A DNA stretch of 64,000 nt from Kordiimonadaceae bacterium (GTDB lineage Bacteria > Pseudomonadota > Alphaproteobacteria > Sphingomonadales > Kordiimonadaceae), in assembly GCA_017640725.1 (NCBI GenBank), contig JAEPQB010000002.1:682001-746000 (forward strand). The letters run 5' to 3'. Below, one piece after another: positions 40,221 to 48,680 of this stretch (within the stretch, counting starts at the first letter, position 1; each line of letters begins with the position of its first letter). The position numbers and the translations under genes were made by a program. Below the pieces are notes generated by a model that saw nothing but the letters and a program-made list of their open reading frames with translations, made no database searches and was not told the origin of the DNA.

Positions 40221-41714
40221 ATGTTCATGTGGTCACAGACACAGAAGCTATTAAATTCGTCATTTTTAAAGTTCGCCCGCGACGAGCGTGGCAGCTTGGT
40301 GCCCGCCGTTGCTGGTAGCATGTTGATGCTGACCGGTGCGGCAGGATTGTCAATTGACGGCGCGCGCATGTTTTATGTGAAAGACGTGCTTCAAAAATCA
40401 CTTGATAGTGCGGGCCTCGCAGCGGGGCATGCCATGGATGTAGATACCATGGAAGACGACGCGCGCGAATTTTTCGACGCCAACATCGGCGCGGTCGACA
40501 ATCTGGCGGCCTCGTCCGATATGCAAATCACCATCAGTGATGACAATGAACTGATTACGCTTACCGCCGAAGCAACGGTTGATGCCACCTTCATGAGCAT
40601 CTTTGGCTTCGGTGAAATAACCGTTTCCGCCAGTACAGAAATCAGCCGGGAAACCCGCGGCATGGAACTTGTTCTGGTAATGGATAACACCGGTTCGATG
40701 CGTCACGACGACAAGATCGACACCATGAAAGAAGCTGCAACTAACCTGATCCAAACAGTGTACGGCGAAGACAATGAAACCAATCCCAACTTGTGGGTTG
40801 GCGTTGTGCCCTATGTCACGCATGTGAATGTCGGCAGCGCGAACGAAGGCTGGTTGTCCGCTGACGGGCAAACACTAGTTGATACCGGCTTCCCGACAAC
40901 CGACTGGATGGGTTGCATCGCGGCCCGCGATGATGGACTGGATGAAACAGACGATCCCCCAAGTGAAGAAGGTTTCATGCCCTATTATTGGGAAGATACC
41001 GACTATGAAGGCTGGCATGACGGCGGGGGCTTCTGGGAATTTGGCCAGGCTGACAACAACTGGTTCGATGAAACCAACGGCGATGAAATTACCATTGTAG
41101 AAGCCAACGACCGCTATGATGCGCTCGGCCCGAACAGAGGCTGCGGTGAAGAAATCACGCCGCTTGTCGCTGAAAAAACAACGGTGACGGATGCCATTGA
41201 CGCCATGGCGCCCTGGTCATTTGGCGGCACGGCCACCCCGATGGGGCTGGTCTGGGGCTGGCGCGTCCTAAGCCCACGCTGGCGCGGTTTCTGGGCGGGG
41301 TCTGACGTGAACTTGCCCATGGATCATGACACACCCTTCATGGATAAAGTGATCGTCATCTTGACCGACGGCAAAAATGAAGTGATCCAGCCCACCTCCT
41401 GGCCTGATCCAATGCCCTGGATTTCGGATTATACCGCCTATGGGCGCATCGTTGATATGGGCCATGATAATATTTCTGATGCCCGCGACGATTTGGATGA
41501 CCGTTTTGACCGCATCTGCGTCAACGCCAAAGCTGATGGCATCATCATTTATTCTATCACTTTCGGCAGCACCCCGGATGATGACGTGCAAACAGCGTTT
41601 GAAAACTGTGCAACCAACCCAGCCTTTTATTTTCACGCGCCGACCGCGTCTTCACTGGAAACAGCTTTTGACACCATTGGGCGGCAACTCTCTAACCTGA
41701 GGTTATCGAAGTGA
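40221..41714 (+). CDS. TadG-like protein with von Willebrand A domain
   Basis: A 497-residue pilus-associated protein. One N-terminal membrane segment (about 27-48) follows FARDERGSLVPAVAGSM, the TadE/TadG-type start. Then comes a vWA domain with MIDAS motif VMDNTGSM (D155) and the second strand VIVILTDGKNEV. An insertion of about 150 acidic, Trp-rich residues sits inside the vWA domain (about 210-340). Such proteins anchor or regulate Flp pili. The start at 40221 follows ACAGG. It overlaps the next gene by 4 bp (GTGA) and heads a three-gene pseudopilin operon. Confidence 0.87.
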   Translation: MFMWSQTQKLLNSSFLKFARDERGSLVPAVAGSMLMLTGAAGLSIDGARMFYVKDVLQKSLDSAGLAAGHAMDVDTMEDDAREFFDANIGAVDNLAASSDMQITISDDNELITLTAEATVDATFMSIFGFGEITVSASTEISRETRGMELVLVMDNTGSMRHDDKIDTMKEAATNLIQTVYGEDNETNPNLWVGVVPYVTHVNVGSANEGWLSADGQTLVDTGFPTTDWMGCIAARDDGLDETDDPPSEEGFMPYYWEDTDYEGWHDGGGFWEFGQADNNWFDETNGDEITIVEANDRYDALGPNRGCGEEITPLVAEKTTVTDAIDAMAPWSFGGTATPMGLVWGWRVLSPRWRGFWAGSDVNLPMDHDTPFMDKVIVILTDGKNEVIQPTSWPDPMPWISDYTAYGRIVDMGHDNISDARDDLDDRFDRICVNAKADGIIIYSITFGSTPDDDVQTAFENCATNPAFYFHAPTASSLETAFDTIGRQLSNLRLSK

Positions 41715-42289
41715 TTTGGTGGACGCTTAGAGAAGCCCTTAAGGCTGCTCGAACCCTTCGGCAGGACCAGCGCGGCGGAGCGCTGGTTGAAGCCGCCCTC
41801 GGCCTGCCGATTCTTTTGAGTGCCATGGTCGGTGTTTTTGAGATAGCAAATTTCTACTTTGTCTCAGCGTCGGTTGAGAATGCGGTTCTGCATGCTTCCC
41901 GGTTCGGCATTACCGGTGGCAATGAAGAAGGGGTCACCCGCGAAGACCAGGTGCGCGCCATCATTGAAGAACAAACCTTCGGCATGGTCGATATGGACAC
42001 CGTCCAAATCGAAACCCTTGTTTATGAACAGTTTGGTGACATCGGCGAGCCAGAGCCCTTTGCCGATGACAATGGCAACGACCAGTGGGATGACGGCGAA
42101 GATTTTTCCGATGTTAATGGCAATGGCGTCTGGGACGACGACATGGCCATTGCCGGCCTGGGTGGCGCGGGTGACATTGTGCTGTATCGTATCAACTACG
42201 AAGCCAACAGTCTTACGGGTTTCATGGACTGGGCCTACCGTACGCTGAATGTTCAATCAACTGTGGCGGTGCGCAATGAGCCGTTCTAA
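41711..42289 (+). CDS. TadE-like pseudopilin with EF-hand-like insert
   Basis: A 192-residue protein. The N-terminal RQDQRGGALVEAALGLPILL is the TadE signature: a processing site before a hydrophobic helix (about 24-50). The C-terminal half carries two Asp/Asn/Gly-rich loops, DDNGNDQWDDGED (119-131) and DVNGNGVWDDD (134-144), which look like calcium-binding EF-hand or dockerin-type loops. TadE pseudopilins are cut by a TadV-type peptidase (family knowledge), here CpaA. The GTG start overlaps the TadG stop. Confidence 0.85.
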   Translation: MIWWTLREALKAARTLRQDQRGGALVEAALGLPILLSAMVGVFEIANFYFVSASVENAVLHASRFGITGGNEEGVTREDQVRAIIEEQTFGMVDMDTVQIETLVYEQFGDIGEPEPFADDNGNDQWDDGEDFSDVNGNGVWDDDMAIAGLGGAGDIVLYRINYEANSLTGFMDWAYRTLNVQSTVAVRNEPF

Positions 42290-42869
42290 AAACGTGCCCT
42301 TAATTGCGCGCATGGTCCGAAACCTAAGGCAGGACCAGCAAGGTTCCATCATCGCGGAATTGGCTTTTGCGCTGCCGCTGTTCGTCACTTTTCTGATGGG
42401 TATCGTGGAAGTTGGCACCTATTTGCTGATCAACCTGAAGCTTCAGCATTCTGTTGTATCAATCGCGGACCTTGTGACCCGCGACGAAGAAATCTCTGAA
42501 GACATCATGGCCGACATTTTTAATGCTGCCCCCCAGATCATGGCCCCTTTTGAAATGGGAACGGGCGCTGTGGTTATCGTGTCTGCGATCAGCCAGGAGG
42601 AAGATGTACCCGCCAGCATTTATTGGCAGCGGTCCGGTGGTGGCACCCTGAGTGTTAACAGCGAGTTTGGTATTGAAGGCGAGCCCCCAACACTGCCCGC
42701 TGGCCTTACCATGCGTGATGACGAAACCATTTTGGCCACCGAAATTTTCTACAATTATGAACCGGTCATTTTCCAGTTCATTCCATCTCAGCAGCTACGC
42801 AAGGAAAGCTTCTTTCGCCCCCGAATCGGTGCTTTGCAAGCCATCGACCCGGCTGACGATGACGACTAA
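42276..42869 (+). CDS. TadF/TadE-like pseudopilin
   Basis: A 197-residue second pseudopilin: RQDQQGSIIAELAFALPLFV (about 19-38) is the processing site and hydrophobic helix. The rest is acidic and ends in DPADDDD. The start at 42276 overlaps the TadE-like gene by 14 bp. The three pseudopilin genes form one operon. Confidence 0.83.
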   Translation: MSRSKNVPLIARMVRNLRQDQQGSIIAELAFALPLFVTFLMGIVEVGTYLLINLKLQHSVVSIADLVTRDEEISEDIMADIFNAAPQIMAPFEMGTGAVVIVSAISQEEDVPASIYWQRSGGGTLSVNSEFGIEGEPPTLPAGLTMRDDETILATEIFYNYEPVIFQFIPSQQLRKESFFRPRIGALQAIDPADDDD

Positions 42870-43061
42870 CATTCAGGCCGCATAAGCCGCCTGCCGCCAC
42901 ACATTCCCCCTGTCCATGCCTCAATTCTGCCGCTCATTCCTTTTTGTATGAATGCAGCACGTCCTGCTGTTCATTTTGGGTTCAGTATGACCCGTGCATT
43001 GTGAACCCATAACAGGGAGCCAACCAGCCGAAGAGCTGGGGCCAGATCGAGGATAAATGGA

Positions 43062-44186
43062 ATGACTTTTGTAAACACAGTAAATGGCAACGAAGTTTTT
43101 GATGGATCCGGTAGCGACAGTTTTTTTCGTGCCGGTGCCGGAGATGACTTTCTGGTCGGCGGTGGCGGCGACGACTATCTGCATGGTGGTGCAGGCGACG
43201 ATTTCATCGTCGGTGGCGGGTTCGATGACGGTGAAATTGCCCATATCGATTGGTACGGCGACCTGAACTTTTTCGCGCCTGTCATTCCTGACGGTACTGA
43301 ATTTGATGGCCGCGACACCCTGATTGGCGGCACCGGTAACGATACCATCATCGGCATTGGCTGGAATGACGATCTTGTTGACGATAATGGCCTGTATGAT
43401 TTTGGCGAAGCCGAAGGCCCGGCATTCGTAATTGCAATTCCTGGCGCCGAACCAGAAAACGTCATTTGGGCAGGCACCGGTGATGACCTGGTGGTAGGCG
43501 GCTTTTTTGACGACACTATCGGTGGCGGCACTGGCGATGATGACCTGTCTGGCCTCTCTGGATTTGATGTTATTTATGGCGGCGCCGGCAATGACACGCT
43601 TGATGGTGGCAACGGTGATGACAGCTTGTTTGGCTCCTCCGGCGATGACTTGATCTTTGCGGGCAATGGCTGGGATGACATCTGGGGCGGCGCCGGTAAT
43701 GACACAATCTACGGTGAAGATGGCAATGACTTGATTGGCGCGTCTTACGGCGCTGACGATGTGTTCGCGGGCGCTGGAAACGACACCGTATTTGGCGGCG
43801 TCGGCGACGATATTATTGCGGGAGCTGGCGGTGCAGACGCGCTGTATGGTGGTTCCGGCAATGACACACTATGGGGTGACGCCGGCGACGACGATATTTT
43901 CGGCGGTACCGGCAACGATGCCCTGATCGGCGGCACTGGCGAAGACTTTTTCTATTTCGCCGACGGTCACGGGGACGACACCATCGACGATTTCAACATC
44001 CTTGATGATGCCCTGGTGTTCACGCACATCGACGACATTCGAAACTATGATGATCTTCTGTTCTTCTCGTTTGAAACGGTCATTGATGGTCAGTTTGGTG
44101 TGCTGATTGAAACCACCGAAAGCGACAGCATCTTCCTGGCCGGCTTGTCACAGGACGATCTGCTTGCTGTGGATGTAATTTTCTAA
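43062..44186 (+). CDS. RTX calcium-binding repeat protein
   Basis: A 374-residue protein made mainly of RTX nonapeptides, for example GAGDDFLVGGGGDDYLHGG (about 25-45) and GGSGNDTLWGDAGDDDIFGG near 260-285, with a non-repeat acidic segment in between (about 50-140). The C-terminal FADGHGDDTIDDF, then a beta-rich tail, is the usual end of such proteins and may hold a type I secretion signal. No signal peptide. It sits between the pseudopilin genes and flp. Its function could be adhesion or matrix binding (inference). Confidence 0.87.
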   Translation: MTFVNTVNGNEVFDGSGSDSFFRAGAGDDFLVGGGGDDYLHGGAGDDFIVGGGFDDGEIAHIDWYGDLNFFAPVIPDGTEFDGRDTLIGGTGNDTIIGIGWNDDLVDDNGLYDFGEAEGPAFVIAIPGAEPENVIWAGTGDDLVVGGFFDDTIGGGTGDDDLSGLSGFDVIYGGAGNDTLDGGNGDDSLFGSSGDDLIFAGNGWDDIWGGAGNDTIYGEDGNDLIGASYGADDVFAGAGNDTVFGGVGDDIIAGAGGADALYGGSGNDTLWGDAGDDDIFGGTGNDALIGGTGEDFFYFADGHGDDTIDDFNILDDALVFTHIDDIRNYDDLLFFSFETVIDGQFGVLIETTESDSIFLAGLSQDDLLAVDVIF

Positions 44187-44273
44187 CGAAGCCTGGTCCT
44201 AACCAACCAAAGCGACGTTAGCACAGAATCTCCCCCGCCTTTTAGGCGCACCCATGAACGGGGAGGTAGACCC

Positions 44274-44325
44274 GGCGGTGCTTGGATGCTTCCCCCCTTC
44301 GCATCCAGGCGCCGCCTTTTCTTTT
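44274..44325 (+). terminator. strong intrinsic terminator after the RTX gene
   Basis: 16-base arms 44274-44289 and 44301-44316 pair fully with two G-T wobbles around an 11-base loop; TTTTCTTTT follows. Confidence 0.8.
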
Positions 44326-44503
44326 GCTTTATGCGTGCCAAACCGGACGGCGCGGACGCAGGTGATTCTGAATCGGGCAGATTTACTGTGCGAGTCTGTT
44401 AACAAATCATCCAAAAGCGGGCCTCGACGGCGGCCGTTCTGAACTCTAATTCCAGGAATCCGAAACTTTTTTTAATTTTTTTCAAGCCCCAGCCATACAT
44501 TTT

Positions 44504-44601
44504 CAATTTAGGAAAAATTGTCCACATCCCCAAAACCCACAAAATTTCAATGGCTTTTCAATTTACATAAAATTGTCTAAAAACTTTACACTAATTATCT
44601 T
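44504..44601 (+). promoter_or_regulatory. flp promoter with two matching palindromes
   Basis: CAATTT-N5-AAATTG occurs twice, at 44504-44520 and 44559-44575, with start-to-start distance 55 bp, about five helical turns. A promoter, TTGTCT (44573-44578), 17 bp, TATCTT (44596-44601), begins inside the second palindrome. This suggests one regulator binding both sites to control pilin expression. The leader to the flp ATG would be about 100 nt. Confidence 0.55.
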
Positions 44602-44706
44602 ATAAGCCATTGTTTTTATTGGTTTTTAACGCCTTGAAATTAACTTTTTGTTCACACCTGGAGCGTTACCTCTTGGGCATCCAATCTTGGCAGCTGGAGA
44701 AAAGAA

Positions 44707-44913
44707 ATGCTCAAGTTTATGAAAAAATTTCGTCGTGACGAAGAAGGCGCTACCGCCATTGAATATGGTCTGATCGCTGCACTCGTTGCAATTGCACTTA
44801 TCACTGCACTGAACGGTCTGGGTACATCGCTTGATGGCATGTTCACTGGCGTATCAGACACACTGGATGCTAACGCTCCTGCGGCGGCACCAGCGCCTGC
44901 ACCTGCGCCTTAA
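44707..44913 (+). CDS. flp: Flp-type major pilin
   Basis: A 68-residue prepilin. The leader MLKFMKKFRRDEEG is cut after G14 and is followed by ATAIEYGLIAALVAIALI, the Flp signature with Glu5 and Tyr6 of the mature pilin. The C-terminus is an Ala/Pro tail (APAPAPAP), unusual in sequence but short. It has its own strong promoter region and a terminator behind it, so it can be made in excess over the assembly genes. Confidence 0.96.
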   Translation: MLKFMKKFRRDEEGATAIEYGLIAALVAIALITALNGLGTSLDGMFTGVSDTLDANAPAAAPAPAPAP

Positions 44914-44950
44914 GGGCCAGGTTTTAGTCTAGCAGGCTAAACCTCAGATC

Positions 44951-44988
44951 GCCGTCGGGGGGTAGCACCTTCCGGCGGCTATTTTTTT
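44951..44988 (+). terminator. terminator between flp and cpaA
   Basis: GCCGTCGG (44951-44958) and CCGGCGGC (44972-44979) pair with one G-T wobble; seven T follow (44982-44988). Partial read-through would give high pilin and low machinery transcript. Confidence 0.8.
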
Positions 44989-45056
44989 GGAACGGGCAAA
45001 AGCGCAAATGACTGTGGCAGCAGTCGCTGAATGCCCATCGAACCCAGGTGGAACCC

Positions 45057-45539
45057 ATGACCAATTTGGTCGAACCAAGCATATATGCATTTGTCGCAGC
45101 GATCCTTGTCTGGGCCGCAGCAACAGACCTGAAGGAGCGCCGGATTCCGAACATCCAGCCCCTCCTGGTTTGCGCACTGTTTGGTCTTCTTGCTTTTTGG
45201 CAATGGGGTAGCGGGACAAGTGCCATGTCGGCATTTGTTTATCCTCTTATCACTGGAATTCTCATTTTTGGATTGTGCCTTGTCCTTTATGCCATCGGGC
45301 ATATGGGCGGCGGTGACGTGAAGCTGATTGGGGCTGTGGCATTGGTTGCCGGGCCAACACTCAGCTTGTCATTTGTTTTGTTTGTGACCATTGCTGGCGG
45401 TTTCGTCGCGCTTGGTTCGCTTGTGCACTCCTATGTGAACTCCGCATCACCAACTGTCAGCCAGGTGAAGGTGCCGTACGGCGTCGCCATCATGGCCGGC
45501 GGCGTTTGGGTTTGTCTCCAGAAAATTTGGCTCAGCTGA
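45057..45539 (+). CDS. cpaA: prepilin peptidase CpaA/TadV
   Basis: A 160-residue aspartic protease with about five membrane helices that cuts Flp, TadE and TadF prepilins. The two catalytic Asp are seen in ATDLKERRIPN and GGGDVKL (GxGD). Length is typical of the short TadV class lacking the methylase domain. The start at 45057 has AGGTGGA upstream. Confidence 0.92.
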   Translation: MTNLVEPSIYAFVAAILVWAAATDLKERRIPNIQPLLVCALFGLLAFWQWGSGTSAMSAFVYPLITGILIFGLCLVLYAIGHMGGGDVKLIGAVALVAGPTLSLSFVLFVTIAGGFVALGSLVHSYVNSASPTVSQVKVPYGVAIMAGGVWVCLQKIWLS

Positions 45540-45603
45540 GCCAACCCGAGCCAACCACACCTTGCAAGAGGTCGGTGGTTAAGAATTATTGAGGAGACAG
45601 GAC

Positions 45604-46509
45604 ATGAACCCCAGAAGTCTGATCCTACTCGCAGTGGCCCTGGTGGGCGTTGTTGGTGTTGTGTTTTTTACCCGGTCTTTTTTGGCTGGTGTGCAACAAA
45701 ATGCGACGCAGGTACAAACTGTTAGCGCCCCTGCGCCAACGGCCAGCATCCTTGTGGCGGCAAGAGACTTGCCCGTTGGCACCATTTTGACCAATGAACT
45801 GGTTGAATGGCAGCCATGGCCCGAAAACGGCGTCAACGATGCCTATTTCGAAAGTGGCAAGAAAAAGCTCAAGGACGTTGAGGGCAAAGTTGTGCGCGCC
45901 CCTATCACACGCGGCGAACCGATGACGGCGTCAGCGATTGTCGCACAGGGCGAGCGTGGTTTTCTTGCGGCGGTTTTGACGCCTGGCATGCGCGCTGTGA
46001 CGGTGAAGCTGTCTCCGGTTGCAAGCGTTGGCGGCTTCATATTCCCGGGCGACCGTGTCGATGTGATCCTCACCCACACCATTGAACTGTCTCGCACAGA
46101 AAAATACACAGCAGCTGAAACCGTGTTTCAAAATGTTCGTGTGCTTGCAGTTGACCAGCGCAGCGCCGTTCAGGGCGAGAAAATTCAGGTTGCCAAAACT
46201 GCGACCATCGAAGTGACACCAAAGATGGCGGAAAAGGTGGCTATGCTTGGCAAGCTCGGTACGCTGTCGCTTAGCCTCAGAAGCCTGACCAATGACGGCA
46301 CTTACGCTGTTGCGTCAGACCCTGATAGCCCGCCTATTAGCCTAACGACTACGCACACGCTCGGCCATGAAGTCAGCCGCTTTCTGCCGGCCATGAATGA
46401 AGACACGGCAACCAGTACCGTGCGCGTCAGCCGCGGCAATAACATCTCCACCGTTGAAACTGGGCGCAGCCTGCGCGGCAGCTCTGACGCTGGTGGAGAC
46501 GGCCAATGA
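45604..46509 (+). CDS. cpaB: pilus assembly protein CpaB/RcpC
   Basis: A 301-residue periplasmic or inner-membrane-anchored protein with one N-terminal helix (about 5-24) and a SAF domain (about 45-105; VLVAARDLPVGTIL-like stretch at LVAARDLPVGTILTNELVEW). It is thought to link the secretin with the cytosolic machinery. GAGGAG precedes the ATG. Its stop overlaps cpaC by 4 bp. Confidence 0.93.
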   Translation: MNPRSLILLAVALVGVVGVVFFTRSFLAGVQQNATQVQTVSAPAPTASILVAARDLPVGTILTNELVEWQPWPENGVNDAYFESGKKKLKDVEGKVVRAPITRGEPMTASAIVAQGERGFLAAVLTPGMRAVTVKLSPVASVGGFIFPGDRVDVILTHTIELSRTEKYTAAETVFQNVRVLAVDQRSAVQGEKIQVAKTATIEVTPKMAEKVAMLGKLGTLSLSLRSLTNDGTYAVASDPDSPPISLTTTHTLGHEVSRFLPAMNEDTATSTVRVSRGNNISTVETGRSLRGSSDAGGDGQ

Positions 46510-47939
46510 TTAAGTCTCTTGTGAAACTGGCTGCCACAGCAGTTGTGGCAGCGTCGCTCAGCACGGGCGTACTAGCAACATCCCTAACGGAAAAAGACGG
46601 CGCAAGCGTGCTGTCTCCCAGCCAGGGATCGCTCTCAATTGAAGTGAACAAGGGCACCCTTATCCGGCTTGATCGCCCGGCAGCCGAAGTGTTCATTGCG
46701 AACCCGGATATCGCTGACGTTCAGGTTAAATCTAACCGCGTGATCTATATTTTTGGCCAGGCGCAAGGTGAGACCAGCTTTTATGCGCTCGATAAAGATG
46801 ATCGCACGATCTTCTCGTCCAACATCTCGGTAACACGCAACCTCTCAGCTCTGCGCACGGCGTACGACCGTATGTTGCCGGGTGCCCCTGTGCGCGCCTT
46901 GATGATGGGCCAGCTTGTGGTGCTGGAAGGGAACGTCAGTTCACCCGCAGAAGCCGCGATGGCGGAGCGGCTTGCGCGCGATGTGTTGTCAACTGACCGG
47001 GTCATGAACGGTATCAACGTATTGCAGCCAACGCAGGTGAACCTGCGCGTGCGCATTGCTGAAGTCAGCCGCACGGTCTTGAAGCAGCTTGGTGTTAACT
47101 GGGAAGGATTTTACACCGGCTCCAATATCGGATTTGGCATCGCTAACGGCCGTGATGTTTCTAACATCATTGCAGACCCGGTCACGCAGCTGCCAATCGA
47201 GATTTTCAACCGTCCGGACGTTGGAAACTCTTTGTTTGGAGAGATTTTCACAGGCGGTGTTGATCTGAACTATGCGATTGATGCACTGGACCAGGAAGGC
47301 TTTATCAAGGTTCTGGCCGAACCTAATCTGACGGCGCTTACAGGCCAGTCAGCGAACTTCCTTGCGGGCGGTGAGTTCCCGATCCCGATCCCAAGCCGGG
47401 ATGGACTGGGTATTGAATACCGCGAGTTTGGCGTGAAACTCGACTTTACACCAACTGTGATGAGCACAGGCCGCATCTCCATGCATGTGCGCCCTGAAGT
47501 CAGCGACCTTTCGAGCGCCGGCGCCATTCGGGTGGAGGGCATCAGCGTGCCATCCATCAGCACGCGCCGTGCGGAAACAACGGTGGAACTTGGCTCCGGT
47601 CAATCCTTCGCAATCGCGGGCCTCATTGAAAACAATGTGGTTCAGGACGCGAACAAGTTCCCTGGTCTTGGCGACATTCCGATCATTGGCGCGCTGTTCC
47701 GCTCTGAAGAGTTCCGCCGTGAAGAAACCGAACTTCTGATTGTCATCACGCCCTATATCGTGCGCCCCGTTGGCGACCGGCAGCTTGCGCTGCCAACCGA
47801 TGGCTACCGCGCACCAACCGACATGCAGCGCTTCTTTGGCGAACGCCGCTGGGCCGATGTGGAGCCAGGTGCGCTTGAGAACCAGGACACACGCTCTGGT
47901 CCATCGCTCAAGCAACGCGCTGGTTTCAAGCTGGACTAG
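46506..47939 (+). CDS. cpaC: secretin CpaC/RcpA
   Basis: A 477-residue outer-membrane pore for the Flp pilus. A signal peptide ends about GVLATSLTEKD, followed by an N-terminal T2SS-like domain (IRLDRPAAEVFIANPDIADV), a BON-like part (LEGNVSSPAEAAMAERLA), and the secretin core with FIKVLAEPNLTALTGQSANF and the C-terminal VPGLGDIPIIGALF-type motif (FPGLGDIPIIGALFRSEEF). All expected elements are present. Confidence 0.95.
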   Translation: MIKSLVKLAATAVVAASLSTGVLATSLTEKDGASVLSPSQGSLSIEVNKGTLIRLDRPAAEVFIANPDIADVQVKSNRVIYIFGQAQGETSFYALDKDDRTIFSSNISVTRNLSALRTAYDRMLPGAPVRALMMGQLVVLEGNVSSPAEAAMAERLARDVLSTDRVMNGINVLQPTQVNLRVRIAEVSRTVLKQLGVNWEGFYTGSNIGFGIANGRDVSNIIADPVTQLPIEIFNRPDVGNSLFGEIFTGGVDLNYAIDALDQEGFIKVLAEPNLTALTGQSANFLAGGEFPIPIPSRDGLGIEYREFGVKLDFTPTVMSTGRISMHVRPEVSDLSSAGAIRVEGISVPSISTRRAETTVELGSGQSFAIAGLIENNVVQDANKFPGLGDIPIIGALFRSEEFRREETELLIVITPYIVRPVGDRQLALPTDGYRAPTDMQRFFGERRWADVEPGALENQDTRSGPSLKQRAGFKLD

Positions 47940-47955
47940 GGAAAGGACAAGACAC

Positions 47956-48666
47956 ATGAAAACATTGCTTTCAAATGCTTCAAAAATTTCCCTGGCGCTG
48001 GCAGCTGGCCTGATGGCCGCAGCCTGCCAGACCGGTTCCATCACAGAACCGGCGGTTTCTGAAACTGTGCTCAGGAACGAAGTGAAAATGGTGCGCCTGC
48101 CCTTCTCTGTCCGCAAGGAAGAAGATGGCACAGCGACACCGTCAGGCTACACGCTTGCGGGTGTGAACCTGTTCTTGCGCAGCGTGGATGCCGGGCATGC
48201 GGATGTCATCCTGCTGGACGCACCAAATGTACCGCAGGAACGCATCGACGACCTTGCCAAATACATCCGTGACCGCGGCCTTGTTTACGGCGGTGTGGCG
48301 ACCCTGGGCGCTGCCCCGGCAGACGGCGACATTACTCTTTATGTCGAACGCCATGTGGTTATCCCACCAAACTGCGGTTTTTGGCGGGCCGAAACGTCGG
48401 GCAACCGCAAAAACAATGCGTCCGCCCATTATGGCTGCGCCAGCATGGCAAACCTGGGCCTGATGGTCGCCAACCCACGTGACCTGATCGCGGGCCAGGG
48501 CAGCGGTAACTCAACAGCTTCGGCGGTTGGCGCGATCTATAGCCCGGCACCTCAGGCGTCTGGCCCAACGATCACCATGTCACTTGATGGCCTGGCGAAC
48601 ACAGCGCCGCCGCCAGACATTGACGCCGTTGCCCGCGCCTCGCGCAGCTCCGGCGGCGACAACTAG
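47956..48666 (+). CDS. cpaD: pilus lipoprotein CpaD
   Basis: A 236-residue lipoprotein (lipobox MAAAC) of the CpaD family, with PPNCGFWRAETSGNRKNN and HYGCASMANLGLMVANPRDL, the conserved C-terminal region. It helps the secretin insert. AAAGGACAAG lies before the ATG, and the gene is 16 bp after cpaC. Confidence 0.92.
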   Translation: MKTLLSNASKISLALAAGLMAAACQTGSITEPAVSETVLRNEVKMVRLPFSVRKEEDGTATPSGYTLAGVNLFLRSVDAGHADVILLDAPNVPQERIDDLAKYIRDRGLVYGGVATLGAAPADGDITLYVERHVVIPPNCGFWRAETSGNRKNNASAHYGCASMANLGLMVANPRDLIAGQGSGNSTASAVGAIYSPAPQASGPTITMSLDGLANTAPPPDIDAVARASRSSGGDN

Positions 48667-48680
48667 GAAAGGACCTTCTG

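Noticed and set aside
44620-44645. CtrA-type TTAA-N7-TTAA site before flp
   Set aside because: TTAA copies are present, but the spacing is 10, not 7.
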